IMG/VR virus record: IMGVR_UViG_3300045051_000485
Coordinates: 1-25,778 of that record
Reading direction: 5' to 3' (one strand)
Length of the DNA: 25,778 bases
DNA from: a virus
A model generated the notes under the pieces. That model was not told where the DNA came from. It saw nothing but the letters and a program-made list of their open reading frames with translations, and made no database searches. The position numbers were made by a program, and so were the translations under genes. Within the stretch, counting starts at the first letter, position 1; every line of letters begins with the position of its first letter. Positions 1 to 6,133 of the stretch are shown here, in pieces.

Positions 1-73
1 ATAGGTTTCGATCGTGCGCGGCCGAATCTTCCTTCCGGCCAGCGCAGCCGCGAAACTCGCCAGCGTGCCCGTA

Positions 74-283
74 ATGGCCGGCGACGTGGCCAGCCGAACA
101 TCCACCCCGGTTTTTTGCTCAGTGGTCAACACAGCCCCCTCTAGTTCCACAGTGATCTACTGCTATGGAGTGTACGCGACGACTCGGGCGCTTGCGCTGT
201 ACGAACAGGGATACAGCGCAGCCGCGCGGGCCGTGGCGGCTTGCGTAGAAATGCGAGGTGTCTATGAAGTGGTAAGCGAATAA
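74..283 (+). CDS. Hypothetical protein, start uncertain
   Basis: The frame is open from just after a TAG at 2-4 to a TAA at 281-283. The C-terminal half (about residues 35-69, with Tyr, Glu and Ala-rich helical residues) has codon use like the neighbouring genes, while the first part is less convincing. I took the ATG at 74; a GTG at 14 would give 89 aa and GTG codons near 122 or 167 would give shorter products. None has a clear ribosome-binding site. No domain is recognised. It precedes the small early-gene cluster on the same strand and may belong to it. The gene might also begin outside the window in another frame. Confidence 0.4.
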   Translation: MAGDVASRTSTPVFCSVVNTAPSSSTVIYCYGVYATTRALALYEQGYSAAARAVAACVEMRGVYEVVSE

Positions 284-289
284 CAACCA

Positions 290-320
290 GGGCGGCGCGC
301 GGTGTACGTGCGCGGCGCCC
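290..320. terminator. Imperfect GC-rich hairpin between early genes
   Basis: GGGCG then CGCGC pair with GCGCG then CGCCC around a 9-nt loop, with one G/G mismatch. It lies between the stop at 283 and the ribosome-binding site of the next gene. Four A follow it and there is no T-run on the plus strand, so terminator function is uncertain; an RNA processing or stability hairpin is equally possible. Confidence 0.35.
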
Positions 321-337
321 AAAAGACAGGAGACGAC

Positions 338-616
338 ATGGACAACTATACCACGCTTGAAGAAACCTGTTTCGATCGCATCGGGCGATCGAGCGTGTTT
401 TTTGAGATCTACGCGGCCGGCTACTGCGCCGGCGCGGGCGTGCCCGACCCGACGCCGCACAGCGCCAGCATGCGGAGTCTGATCTGGCTTTTGGCCGATC
501 GGCACCGCGTCGAATGCCCGCCGCGCCTGGCCGATGAGATCCCGGGTTGGCTGCTCAGTCTCAGTCAGCAATCCGACGTGATCGAAGGCCCGCCGGTCGA
601 AGGCTGGCCAGTATGA
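338..616 (+). CDS. Small hypothetical early protein, 92 aa
   Basis: It starts at ATG 338 with an AGGAG site at 328-332, a good spacing that decides this start over the in-frame codon at 302. The product is an acidic 92-aa protein with a central helical stretch (about residues 46-75, Leu, Trp and Arg rich). No signal peptide or membrane segment is seen. The stop overlaps the next start as ATGA, so the following 24-codon frame is probably translationally coupled. I do not recognise the family. Its place at the head of an early phage operon suggests a small accessory or host-takeover protein, but that is only context. Confidence 0.65.
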   Translation: MDNYTTLEETCFDRIGRSSVFFEIYAAGYCAGAGVPDPTPHSASMRSLIWLLADRHRVECPPRLADEIPGWLLSLSQQSDVIEGPPVEGWPV

Positions 617-687
617 ACGCCGCCGACCCGCCGCCGCCGTCGCCGGGCGGCAATCCTATTCCAGGCGATGATGATTTTGAGGACTAG
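613..687 (+). CDS. 24-aa proline-rich peptide with acidic tail
   Basis: The ATG at 613 overlaps the previous stop (ATGA) and the frame runs 24 codons to TAG at 685-687. The peptide is Pro/Gly-rich in the first two thirds and ends in a patch of Asp and Glu with one Phe (DDDFED). Acidic tails with aromatic residues occur at the C-terminus of single-strand binding proteins, but the similarity here is only in composition. The coupled start and typical codon use support translation; the very short length argues for caution. Confidence 0.4.
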   Translation: MNAADPPPPSPGGNPIPGDDDFED

Positions 688-704
688 CTGACCACGCGGT
701 CAGC
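687..704. terminator. Short hairpin after the first early unit
   Basis: GCTGACC and GGTCAGC form a perfect 7-bp stem with loop ACGC. It begins at the last base of the 24-codon frame. No T-run follows, so it may act as an RNA-stabilising hairpin rather than an intrinsic terminator. Confidence 0.4.
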
Positions 705-746
705 ATCCGGCCGGCCCCGACCGCCGGCATTCTCTCCGGACACGCA

Positions 747-784
747 ATCAGCCGCCCTATGCGATCGAGGCGCAGGCGGCTGAT
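747..784. terminator. 10-bp inverted repeat upstream of the initiator-like gene
   Basis: ATCAGCCGCC (747-756) pairs perfectly with GGCGGCTGAT (775-784) around an 18-nt loop. It sits in the 119-bp gap between 687 and 807, just before the AAAGGA ribosome-binding site near 794-799. It could be a terminator, a leader hairpin controlling the next gene, or a protein-binding site. The rest of the gap is GC-rich and I see no convincing promoter in it. Confidence 0.45.
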
Positions 785-806
785 CTAAAGCACAAAGGAT
801 GCTTAC

Positions 807-1805
807 ATGGAATCATACCACAGCTTAAATAGCCTGTCTAGTGGCGCATATCCTGACATGCCCGTCAGGAATACGACCGCGCCGCGCAAACTGCTGCCGT
901 TTGAATACGTCGCGACTCCCCCTATCACACACCTGTTAATGGCGATACTCGGCTATTGTCGCGTCGGCGGCAGCTTTGCGCCCGGCGTGCGCCAGCTCTC
1001 CGAGATGAGCGGCGTGACGCTCAGCACGATCAGCGGCCTGTTATATGAGCTGGATCGCGAAGGCTGGATTCAGTACGACGGCCATGTGATCATGGTGCTG
1101 CGCGACTTGAATGAAAGCGACGATGAAAGCGATCAGCTAAACCGCGATCAGCTGATCGCTGATCAGCTGATCGCCGATTCGCTGATCAGTGACGACGAAT
1201 CGCCGTCTAGCGCATTGGGAACGGGTGATCAGAATCCTGATCGATCCGATCGGCACATGGTAGACTCATGTTTAGCAACAGCATTAGACTCTGAGTCTGC
1301 TGCTAGATCTAAGATACCATGCGCCGCAAAAAACGATCAGCGCGCCGATCACCCCGCCGGCCTTGTGCTGGCCGAACTTGGAACGAACGCGACACTCCGC
1401 GCCAGGGCGCTTGAAATCCGCCCGGACTTAACGCCACAACAGGTTCGCGACACATGGGCGCATTTTGAGCAACGGATCGCCGCTGGACGTTGTACGCCGG
1501 CCGCGTTTCACGCCGCGATCGCTCAGGGCGAAATCCACCCCGCCCCGCCCGATCCCGCCCGCCCGCTCGATCCCGCGTCCTACGCTCGTGACCCGGCCTA
1601 TCAGCTCGGCAGCCAGGCCGAGCCGGATGAAGCGGCCCGGCGTAACGCGCTCTATCGCGATGCCCACTGGCGCGCCGTCGATCTGCTCGGCCCGGGCGCG
1701 GCCTATCAGGACATGGCGATCGTGGTTGAGGCGCTGGTCGACGGCGCGACGGATGACCAGGCGCTGGCCGAGCTGGCGCGCGAACTGAGTGAGGCGCAGC
1801 GATGA
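807..1805 (+). CDS. Winged-helix protein, likely phage replication initiator (lambda O-like role)
   Basis: 332 aa, ATG at 807 after AAAGGA. Residues about 36-100 form a helix-turn-helix followed by a wing: the recognition-helix region reads SGVTLSTISGLLYEL and is followed by a Gly-Trp turn, as in DnaD-, RepA- and O-type N-terminal domains. Residues 109-129 are an acidic linker carrying repeated DQLIAD-like units whose DNA is an array of GATCAGCTGATC palindromes. The C-terminal third (about 190-332) is helical and Ala/Arg rich, without an ATPase motif. Known phage initiators of this design bind iterons lying inside their own gene and recruit host helicase. No helicase, loader or polymerase is encoded in the window, so host proteins would be needed. 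A transcription regulator is the main alternative. The stop overlaps the next start (ATGA). Confidence 0.6.
   Translation: MESYHSLNSLSSGAYPDMPVRNTTAPRKLLPFEYVATPPITHLLMAILGYCRVGGSFAPGVRQLSEMSGVTLSTISGLLYELDREGWIQYDGHVIMVLRDLNESDDESDQLNRDQLIADQLIADSLISDDESPSSALGTGDQNPDRSDRHMVDSCLATALDSESAARSKIPCAAKNDQRADHPAGLVLAELGTNATLRARALEIRPDLTPQQVRDTWAHFEQRIAAGRCTPAAFHAAIAQGEIHPAPPDPARPLDPASYARDPAYQLGSQAEPDEAARRNALYRDAHWRAVDLLGPGAAYQDMAIVVEALVDGATDDQALAELARELSEAQR
1131..1231. repeat. Iteron-like palindrome array, candidate replication origin
   Basis: GATCAG units occur at 1131, 1146, 1161, 1184 (as TGATCAG) and 1227. Two are extended palindromes: GCGATCAGCTGATCGC (16 bp, 1144-1159) and GATCAGCTGATC (1161-1172). 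The stretch just downstream (about 1255-1340) is relatively A/T-rich and includes the palindrome AGACTC-T-GAGTCT. Iterons inside the initiator gene followed by an A/T-rich segment are the layout of the lambda origin. Against it, the same 16-bp palindrome also occurs at 13788-13803 in a head gene, so part of the pattern may reflect genome-wide GATC bias. Confidence 0.4.
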
Positions 1806-1945
1806 AAGCAATCTACCGCGGCGAGACCGTTCGGATCGTCGCCTGGAACGCCAGCGGCACGAAGGCCAAGATCGCCACGGCGCGCGGCCTGCGTTGGGCG
1901 CAGAAGCACGAGCTGGAGGTATGCGATGTATTTCGCGACGGCTGA
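1802..1945 (+). CDS. 47-aa hypothetical protein
   Basis: Its ATG overlaps the stop of the initiator-like gene (ATGA at 1802-1805), and it ends at TGA 1943-1945. The product is basic, with alternating hydrophobic and charged residues in the first half that suggest a small beta-barrel or KOW/SH3-like fold, followed by a short helix. This structural idea is inference only. Translational coupling implies co-expression with the initiator. A strong GGAGG near its 3' end (1915-1919) serves the following disrupted HNH region. Confidence 0.5.
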   Translation: MKAIYRGETVRIVAWNASGTKAKIATARGLRWAQKHELEVCDVFRDG

Positions 1946-2398
1946 AAGAGAAACCGAAGATTCCCGAATCCAGGTGCGCCGCCGACTCCAGCAGCAGCGC
2001 TGCCTACGGTGCGGGGCGCGGCAGTGCTCGGCGGCAAGCCGACTCAGCTGGCGTACCAGTGGCGACAGCAGAATAGCGATCGGCTGCGCGACAAGGATGC
2101 CGCCGATCGGGCGCGGGATGCGTATTGGAGCGAGCGATGAGCCTGGCCAAGCGGTACATTCACCACGAGCGAATGGCACGCACTCTGTGATTGGTTTAGT
2201 AATGTTTGTCTTTGTTGCGGCGTAAAGGGCAAACTAACGGCAGATCATGTCATCCCGCTGGCGATTGGTGGCTCAAACGGGATTAGTAACATACAACCGC
2301 TCTGTTTGCGCTGTAATCAAAGCAAGAATATTCGGACAACCGACTATCGCAATCCTGATCTTTTGGGAGCTTTCTTAGAAAAGGAGCTGTTGCCGTGA
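1926..2398 (+). pseudogene. HNH endonuclease, interrupted reading frame
   Basis: The 3' part (2141-2398) encodes a clear HNH nuclease domain: a CLCCG zinc pair, ADHVIPLAIGG (catalytic His region), NIQPLC and CNQSKN. No ATG, GTG or TTG precedes these motifs in that frame after the TGA at 2138-2140. Upstream of this TGA the same frame encodes YQWRQQNSDRLRDKD, typical of the basic Arg-rich N-terminal segment of phage HNH proteins. Further upstream the best ribosome-binding site (GGAGG 1915-1919) serves ATG 1926 in another frame, which encodes a CLRCGA zinc-like motif. So one gene appears split by a frameshift near 2010-2030 and a nonsense codon. Sequencing error, decay or recoding could explain it. 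The HNH part is A/T-richer than its neighbours, suggesting separate acquisition. Confidence 0.7.
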
Positions 2399-2682
2399 GT
2401 AAGGGTCGTAAGGTTCCCGATCCGCCGCCCACCTTCGATCTGCCGACGTTCCTGGCCGAGCGTGAATCCGCGCTGCTCAGCATGGATGAGCAGCAGATCC
2501 GCGCCTACTTTTTGAAATATAACGGCAATAGCGGGCCAGCCGAGCCAGAGGTCTTTTGGCGCGGCATCCACAAGGCGCGCACGGCGCTGAAAACGCTCCC
2601 GATGGATGCGCGACAGGAGTCGAAGCGCTGGTTACTGGCGCGCGGATCGCAGCCGATGGACGATGGAGAGATATCGCTATGA
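2395..2682 (+). CDS. 95-aa hypothetical early protein
   Basis: It starts with GTG 2395, overlapping the HNH stop (GTGA), with AAGGAG at 2381-2386. The 95-aa product has a Pro-rich N-terminus (about residues 8-14) and a helical middle with Glu, Gln and Lys, including RAYFLKYNG and FWRGIHKAR. No membrane segment or Cys motif is present. The conserved-looking aromatic residues suggest a folded domain, but I do not recognise the family. The stop overlaps the next start (ATGA at 2679). Confidence 0.65.
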   Translation: MSKGRKVPDPPPTFDLPTFLAERESALLSMDEQQIRAYFLKYNGNSGPAEPEVFWRGIHKARTALKTLPMDARQESKRWLLARGSQPMDDGEISL

Positions 2683-3065
2683 TCATGCTGGCCTACGATA
2701 CGCCCGCCGGCCGCGCCTGGTACGTGGATGGCTCCGGCCTCGCTGGCGAACCGCAGTACACGATCGGCCGGCGCGTGCTGTCGCATGCCGCGGTCTGCGC
2801 GCTGATGAGCCGTCGCAATCGCAAAGGCCGGCGCGTGCCGGCCAGGGAGGATGCCCATGAAGATGACCGATCTGCAATATGCCGGCATGACAATCAATCT
2901 CTCAACACTCGGCCAGGTCGATCTTTCCGACAACGATCCCGAACTGCTCATCCAGCTGGCCTGGCTACTGGAACAGGCCGCCGCCAACGTCGCGCGGGCT
3001 ATCGCGGCGCAAGACACGAAAGACGAGTAGCACGCGCGCATAGCGGCAGATCGCCGCCTGTCTGA
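2679..3065 (+). CDS. Hypothetical protein, true end uncertain
   Basis: ATG 2679 overlaps the previous stop. The first 58 or so codons have normal phage codon use and encode an ordinary-looking small protein (YDTPAGRAWYVDGSG near the start, a basic RRNRKGRR patch near 50-57). From about 2857 the frame runs under the next gene in another phase, and its codons become unlike the neighbours. No stop occurs until 3063-3065, giving 128 aa. Either the protein truly has a 200-nt overlap or its stop codon was lost or shifted around 2840-2857. No family is recognised. Confidence 0.45.
   Translation: MIMLAYDTPAGRAWYVDGSGLAGEPQYTIGRRVLSHAAVCALMSRRNRKGRRVPAREDAHEDDRSAICRHDNQSLNTRPGRSFRQRSRTAHPAGLATGTGRRQRRAGYRGARHERRVARAHSGRSPPV
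2857..3030 (+). CDS. 57-aa hypothetical protein
   Basis: ATG 2857 follows AGGGAGG (2844-2850) at ideal spacing; a second in-frame ATG at 2851 lies too close to that site. Codon use is good. The protein is acidic, with a predicted amphipathic helix from about residue 28 to 52 rich in Leu and Ala (ELLIQLAWLLEQAAANVARA), which suggests a small oligomerising or partner-binding protein. It overlaps the C-terminal half of the preceding frame. Function unknown. Confidence 0.6.
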   Translation: MKMTDLQYAGMTINLSTLGQVDLSDNDPELLIQLAWLLEQAAANVARAIAAQDTKDE

Positions 3066-3112
3066 CCAGCGCGCGCTGTGAACGAACGTATATACAAGGA
3101 AAGGAGTCTCCC

Positions 3113-3250
3113 ATGGAATGTGCGGAATGCGGCGGCGCGTGCGCCATGTACGACGGCGGCGAAGCGAATGACTATAAATTACGGGTGTATGTCTGCGCCG
3201 ATTGCGGCGCGTGGCAAGATGAAGAGTCGGACGATCCGGAAGAGGGATGA
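3113..3250 (+). CDS. 45-aa zinc-ribbon protein
   Basis: ATG 3113 is preceded by AAGGAAAGGAG, a strong ribosome-binding site. The peptide has CAECGGAC at residues 3-10 and VCADCGAW at 27-34, two paired-Cys knuckles about 20 residues apart that would hold one zinc ion, followed by an acidic tail. Such tiny zinc ribbons are common in phage early regions and may bind nucleic acid or a host protein. The role here is unknown. A hairpin (3262-3296) closes the unit. Confidence 0.7.
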   Translation: MECAECGGACAMYDGGEANDYKLRVYVCADCGAWQDEESDDPEEG

Positions 3251-3261
3251 GAATCATCAGC

Positions 3262-3296
3262 GCGCCGGCCGAGTGCATACCACGCCCGGCCGGCGC
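3262..3296. terminator. 10-bp GC-rich hairpin after the zinc-ribbon gene
   Basis: GCGCCGGCCG (3262-3271) pairs with CGGCCGGCGC (3287-3296) around a 15-nt loop, 12 nt after the stop at 3250. No T-run follows. Its place between a stop codon and a new promoter-like element supports a terminator role. Confidence 0.5.
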
Positions 3297-3302
3297 ATAC
3301 CC

Positions 3303-3330
3303 CTGACCGTAACTTCAGAGGCGTTACAAT
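3303..3330 (+). promoter_or_regulatory. Possible sigma70-type promoter
   Basis: CTGACC (3303-3308) and TACAAT (3325-3330) are separated by 16 nt, directly after the hairpin at 3262-3296 and 26 nt before the ATG at 3356. The -10 element is good and the -35 moderate. It would drive the membrane-protein genes that follow. Confidence 0.45.
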
Positions 3331-3355
3331 TGTAGCGCAAGAAAGGGAATGAACC

Positions 3356-4060
3356 ATGCAAACGACATCCACGCGCCCGAACGATCCGATCGCCATGCTC
3401 GTTGTCTACGGCTTGCTGGCGCTCATGCTGTACGCCGGCGTGAAAGCGTTCGATCGCGCCCCCGATCCTGTCCAGGCGCAAGGGCCGATCATCTTCGCCA
3501 CGCCCGCGCTGCCGACGGCCATTCCCGACGCGCCAGCGTTCGTTTTGGCTGCGCCGACGCCGACGCCAGCGCCGATCGAGGCCGCGCCCGTATATTCTGA
3601 CGTTTCCGCCGATACTGCCCCGCAAATCGGCGCTGGTGACGTTGACTATCTGGATACCGTTGGCGCACAAGCGCCGCATGCTATCCGCGATAGCGAAAGC
3701 GACCAGCCGACGATCGCGCCGGATGCGCTGAACGATCCCAATCTGAATGGCGGGAATGTCGCGCCGGAGGGGTGTCCATTCCCGATCGTCAACGGCGTCT
3801 GCGCCAATGGCGTGCTGGCTAAAAGCATTGACGATAGCGCGATTGGATCGAAGTCCACCGCGCAAAGTGGCCCCGAACCCGCGCACGCAGAGCCGATCGC
3901 CGTCGCCGTGCCGCCGATCAGCGCTGAGCAAGCGGCGGTTCTCAGTCAGAGAACATCCAATACATGCCCTGATGGACAGGTATTCTACCCGAGGACTGGA
4001 TGTCATACGCCCGGCTCAGGCGGGCCGCAGCCCGGCGCAGTAGGGGAGAGACGGCCGTGA
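3356..4060 (+). CDS. Single-pass membrane protein with Pro/Ala-rich exterior domain
   Basis: 234 aa, ATG 3356 after GAAAGGGA. Residues about 12-32 form one hydrophobic segment (MLVVYGLLALMLYAGV), so it is anchored in the membrane or secreted. The following region (35-130) is low-complexity, rich in Pro, Ala, Thr and Asp. Two Cys pairs lie in the last half (CPFPIVNGVC and CPDGQVFYPRTGC), suggesting disulphides and hence an exterior C-terminus. It sits among accessory genes, so superinfection exclusion or a lysogenic surface function is possible; this is inference. The stop overlaps the next start (GTGA). Confidence 0.6.
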   Translation: MQTTSTRPNDPIAMLVVYGLLALMLYAGVKAFDRAPDPVQAQGPIIFATPALPTAIPDAPAFVLAAPTPTPAPIEAAPVYSDVSADTAPQIGAGDVDYLDTVGAQAPHAIRDSESDQPTIAPDALNDPNLNGGNVAPEGCPFPIVNGVCANGVLAKSIDDSAIGSKSTAQSGPEPAHAEPIAVAVPPISAEQAAVLSQRTSNTCPDGQVFYPRTGCHTPGSGGPQPGAVGERRP

Positions 4061-4446
4061 AGAGCGCGATCGAACGCCTTGACGATTGGGCCGCGCTCTG
4101 CGATTGGCTCGAGCAGCGCCCGTACAACGCCGCGTATGATCCGGAGGGCCGCGGCGCGTATCTGTTGACCGGGCCATGCCCGGCGCGCAGAACGATCAGC
4201 GTGGACGATCTCGATCGCCCGCCGCTGATCATCGCGGGCCGAGAGGTTATGCGAAAAAAGGATGTTCCGAATCCGAATATTGACAAAGAGCGCGAGATAG
4301 CGCGCATGTGCCGCGCGATCGTGAACGAACGCCGGCGCTTACAACTCGTGTTTTGGTCAACCGGGCATGGCTGGCGCTTGCATTCGGATTATCGCGAGAA
4401 GATCGCCGCAGAACGCGCGCGACTGGCAGAACAGGTTACGCCATGA
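4057..4446 (+). CDS. 129-aa hypothetical protein
   Basis: GTG 4057 overlaps the previous stop and has GGGGAG at 4043-4048; the longer in-frame extension from 4000 lies inside the upstream gene and is unlikely. The protein is charged and mostly helical. Residues about 7-20 (DDWAALCDWLEQRPY) and the C-terminal RERARLAEQ-like stretch suggest helices; the middle has several Pro and Asp residues. No catalytic motif is recognised. It is coupled on both sides to membrane-protein genes, so it may act with them. Confidence 0.6.
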   Translation: MKSAIERLDDWAALCDWLEQRPYNAAYDPEGRGAYLLTGPCPARRTISVDDLDRPPLIIAGREVMRKKDVPNPNIDKEREIARMCRAIVNERRRLQLVFWSTGHGWRLHSDYREKIAAERARLAEQVTP

Positions 4447-4979
4447 TCATCGAAGCAATTATGCTCGGCGCGCTCGGCTACTACCACTCATGGCTTGCCC
4501 TGATCACCGTAGTCGCGCTGATCTTGTTTCGCCGCTGGCCCTGGCTGGCGAATCAGATCGCGGGTATGCTGGAATTGGAAACATACGACGGCATGACCGC
4601 ATGGATCGCCCGCCATGCGCTGCCGGCGTGGTCTGGCGCGCGTGGCGTTATGTCACGATCGGAGGGTGCGCCGGCGGCGATCGGAGTACCAGGTACTGTT
4701 GGTACTGCCAGTACCAATGCGCCAAACCTGCCCGATCGTGACATAAGCGCCGACGCATGGATCGTCGCGCTGGCCAGCGCAACCGACGAAAAAGGGCGTC
4801 CGAAATTCTCAGCCAGCAAGATTTTCGCCTTGCTTGGCGGCCACCGCGCGACGGTGTTGGCCAGAGTGAAAGAGATTCAGGAGGGAATACCGCCCCCTCA
4901 ATTTCGACAAGACGACGGATCGACCGCGCCGGCTGAGTACCCGGTCACGAAGTCGGCCGCCACGTACACGCCGGTGTAG
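4443..4979 (+). CDS. Membrane protein with C-terminal HTH-like segment
   Basis: 178 aa, ATG 4443 overlapping the previous stop. Residues about 12-30 are one membrane helix (SWLALITVVALILF), followed by a basic/aromatic border. A flexible Gly/Thr/Ser linker (about 80-100; the DNA carries GGTACTG repeats at 4686-4715) leads to a C-terminal section (125-150) reading KFSASKIFALLGGHRATVL, which resembles a helix-turn-helix recruited to the membrane. Such membrane-tethered DNA-binding proteins are known, but binding is inferred. It is the last plus-strand gene before the convergent late operon. Confidence 0.55.
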   Translation: MIIEAIMLGALGYYHSWLALITVVALILFRRWPWLANQIAGMLELETYDGMTAWIARHALPAWSGARGVMSRSEGAPAAIGVPGTVGTASTNAPNLPDRDISADAWIVALASATDEKGRPKFSASKIFALLGGHRATVLARVKEIQEGIPPPQFRQDDGSTAPAEYPVTKSAATYTPV

Positions 4980-5001
4980 AGCATGGCGATCGCCCCGCCC
5001 C

Positions 5002-5034
5002 GCGCGCCTCCGGTCAACCCGATCGGAGGCGTGC
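5002..5034. terminator. Bidirectional hairpin between convergent operons
   Basis: CGCCTCCG (5005-5012) pairs with CGGAGGCG (5024-5031) and the stem extends three more pairs on the outside with one G-T pair, around an 11-nt loop. It lies between the plus-strand stop at 4979 and the minus-strand stop at 5034, where two operons meet. No T-run is evident on either side. Confidence 0.6.
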
Positions 5035-5528
5035 TATTTCGGCCACCAGTCGACCACCTTACCCGCCCGATGGAAGCGCAGCGTGCCGCCATGCACATCG
5101 ATCGACCATGCCCCGCCGCCGTCGGTCGCAGCCAGCTGGATTTCGCCGCCCTCGTTCCCGCCGGCGGCCGGCACGCGGATGGTTGGCCCCGTCACGGTCG
5201 GCGGCAGACTGGCGATCGTCGCCTCCAGCGTGGCGATCCGTAATTCAAGCGCGCTGGTGTCACTCTTCGGGATCGGCGTGAAGCCAGGCAATTCACCCAT
5301 AAAGTGCTGGTTACCCTCCCACGCGATCCAATGCCCATCCTCGCTGATCGTGCCACGCCCCGAGCAAAACGGGCTGATCGGCACATTGACGCCGTTCTTA
5401 AACAGGTAAAATCCGAACCGCCCCGCGCCGTCTTTCGCGCAGCAGCCGATCCACTCGGCCCCCGCCCCGTCAATCACGCGCGTAATCGTCGCGCCACCAT
5501 AGCCTTCGTACCCTGCAAACGTCGCCAT
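5034..5528 (-). CDS. Putative tail-fibre or receptor-side accessory protein
   Basis: 164 aa from ATG 5528, chosen because a GGAG lies about 6 nt upstream; a GTG at 5534 overlaps the previous stop and is the alternative. The N-terminal half is Gly/aromatic rich (YEGYGGATITR), suggesting beta structure. Residues about 85-108 form a short Leu-heptad coiled coil (LELRIATLEATIASL), and the C-terminal 50 residues are again Gly-rich beta with an Asp/Trp end. This order, beta domain, coiled coil, beta domain, is typical of trimeric phage fibre parts. It is the last gene of the late operon. Exact role unknown. Confidence 0.5.
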   Translation of the reverse strand: MATFAGYEGYGGATITRVIDGAGAEWIGCCAKDGAGRFGFYLFKNGVNVPISPFCSGRGTISEDGHWIAWEGNQHFMGELPGFTPIPKSDTSALELRIATLEATIASLPPTVTGPTIRVPAAGGNEGGEIQLAATDGGGAWSIDVHGGTLRFHRAGKVVDWWPK

Positions 5529-5530
5529 GC

Positions 5531-5767
5531 TCACTCCAATCCATCCAGCGCGGCCGCATGCGCGCCGTTCAGTCCGGTTGCATACGTGCTGATGTGTTCC
5601 CCCTCACCCTCCAAGAGCAGCGCGTCCAGTTCCTGTAGCCCGCCATGCATCGCGCACAGCTGCCGATCGAGCGCGTTCAGCGTCGTCTCTAGCTCGTTAT
5701 ATTGCCGCTGCGCTGTCTCCAGCTGGCGCGCGAGTTCAGCGCGGCGCGCTCGGATTCGCTCGATCAT
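5531..5767 (-). CDS. 78-aa coiled-coil protein
   Basis: Residues 1-50 are a long charged helix with Leu/Ile heptads (RIRARRAELARQLETAQ and so on), ending in a Gly/Glu turn and a short tail. It starts with ATG 5767 overlapping the previous stop (ATGA) and ends next to the following gene. In phages such proteins often act as tail-tip accessory factors, chaperones or spanin/holin partners; nothing decides between these. No membrane segment or signal peptide is present. Confidence 0.6.
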   Translation of the reverse strand: MIERIRARRAELARQLETAQRQYNELETTLNALDRQLCAMHGGLQELDALLLEGEGEHISTYATGLNGAHAAALDGLE

Positions 5768-6123
5768 CGGCAGAATTTCTCCAGCGCCACGAACACCTGT
5801 TCGTCCATGTTGCGAATCTGATTTAATGCCCAGATCGCTTGCAGATAGGCCGTGGATGTCGTGCCCGTTCCAACAAACGCCTCATTCAGCGGGGCGCCCA
5901 TCTGCAAGCGGTCGTGACTATAGAGCAGACTCCGCATCATGCCGCCGGTGTCCATCAGTGTTCGTACCCCTTCAAGCATGCCCATGATCACGCGCCGCTG
6001 CTGCTCTACTTGCTCGGGCGGCGCCGCTGGCAGCTGCGCCGCCTGCGGCGGTTCGGTCGTCTGCTGATCGGGCGCGACATCGCTCGGCTGGTCTCTGCCG
6101 CGCCCGCGTTTGAGTGTATCCAT
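5764..6123 (-). CDS. 119-aa hypothetical late protein
   Basis: ATG 6123. The first 45 residues are disordered, rich in Pro, Gln and Ala; residues 45-119 are helical, with Met-rich stretches (IMGMLEGVRTLMDTGGMMRSLL). It follows the fibre-like gene with a 10-nt gap and overlaps the next gene by ATGA. Co-transcription with tail genes suggests a virion or tail assembly role, but no family is recognised. Confidence 0.55.
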   Translation of the reverse strand: MDTLKRGRGRDQPSDVAPDQQTTEPPQAAQLPAAPPEQVEQQRRVIMGMLEGVRTLMDTGGMMRSLLYSHDRLQMGAPLNEAFVGTGTTSTAYLQAIWALNQIRNMDEQVFVALEKFCR

Positions 6124-6133
6124 TGCGTATTCC

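Noticed and set aside
4686-4715. GGTACTG repeats as an operator
   Set aside because: They lie in a linker-coding part of a gene and encode a Gly/Thr repeat; coding explanation is sufficient.
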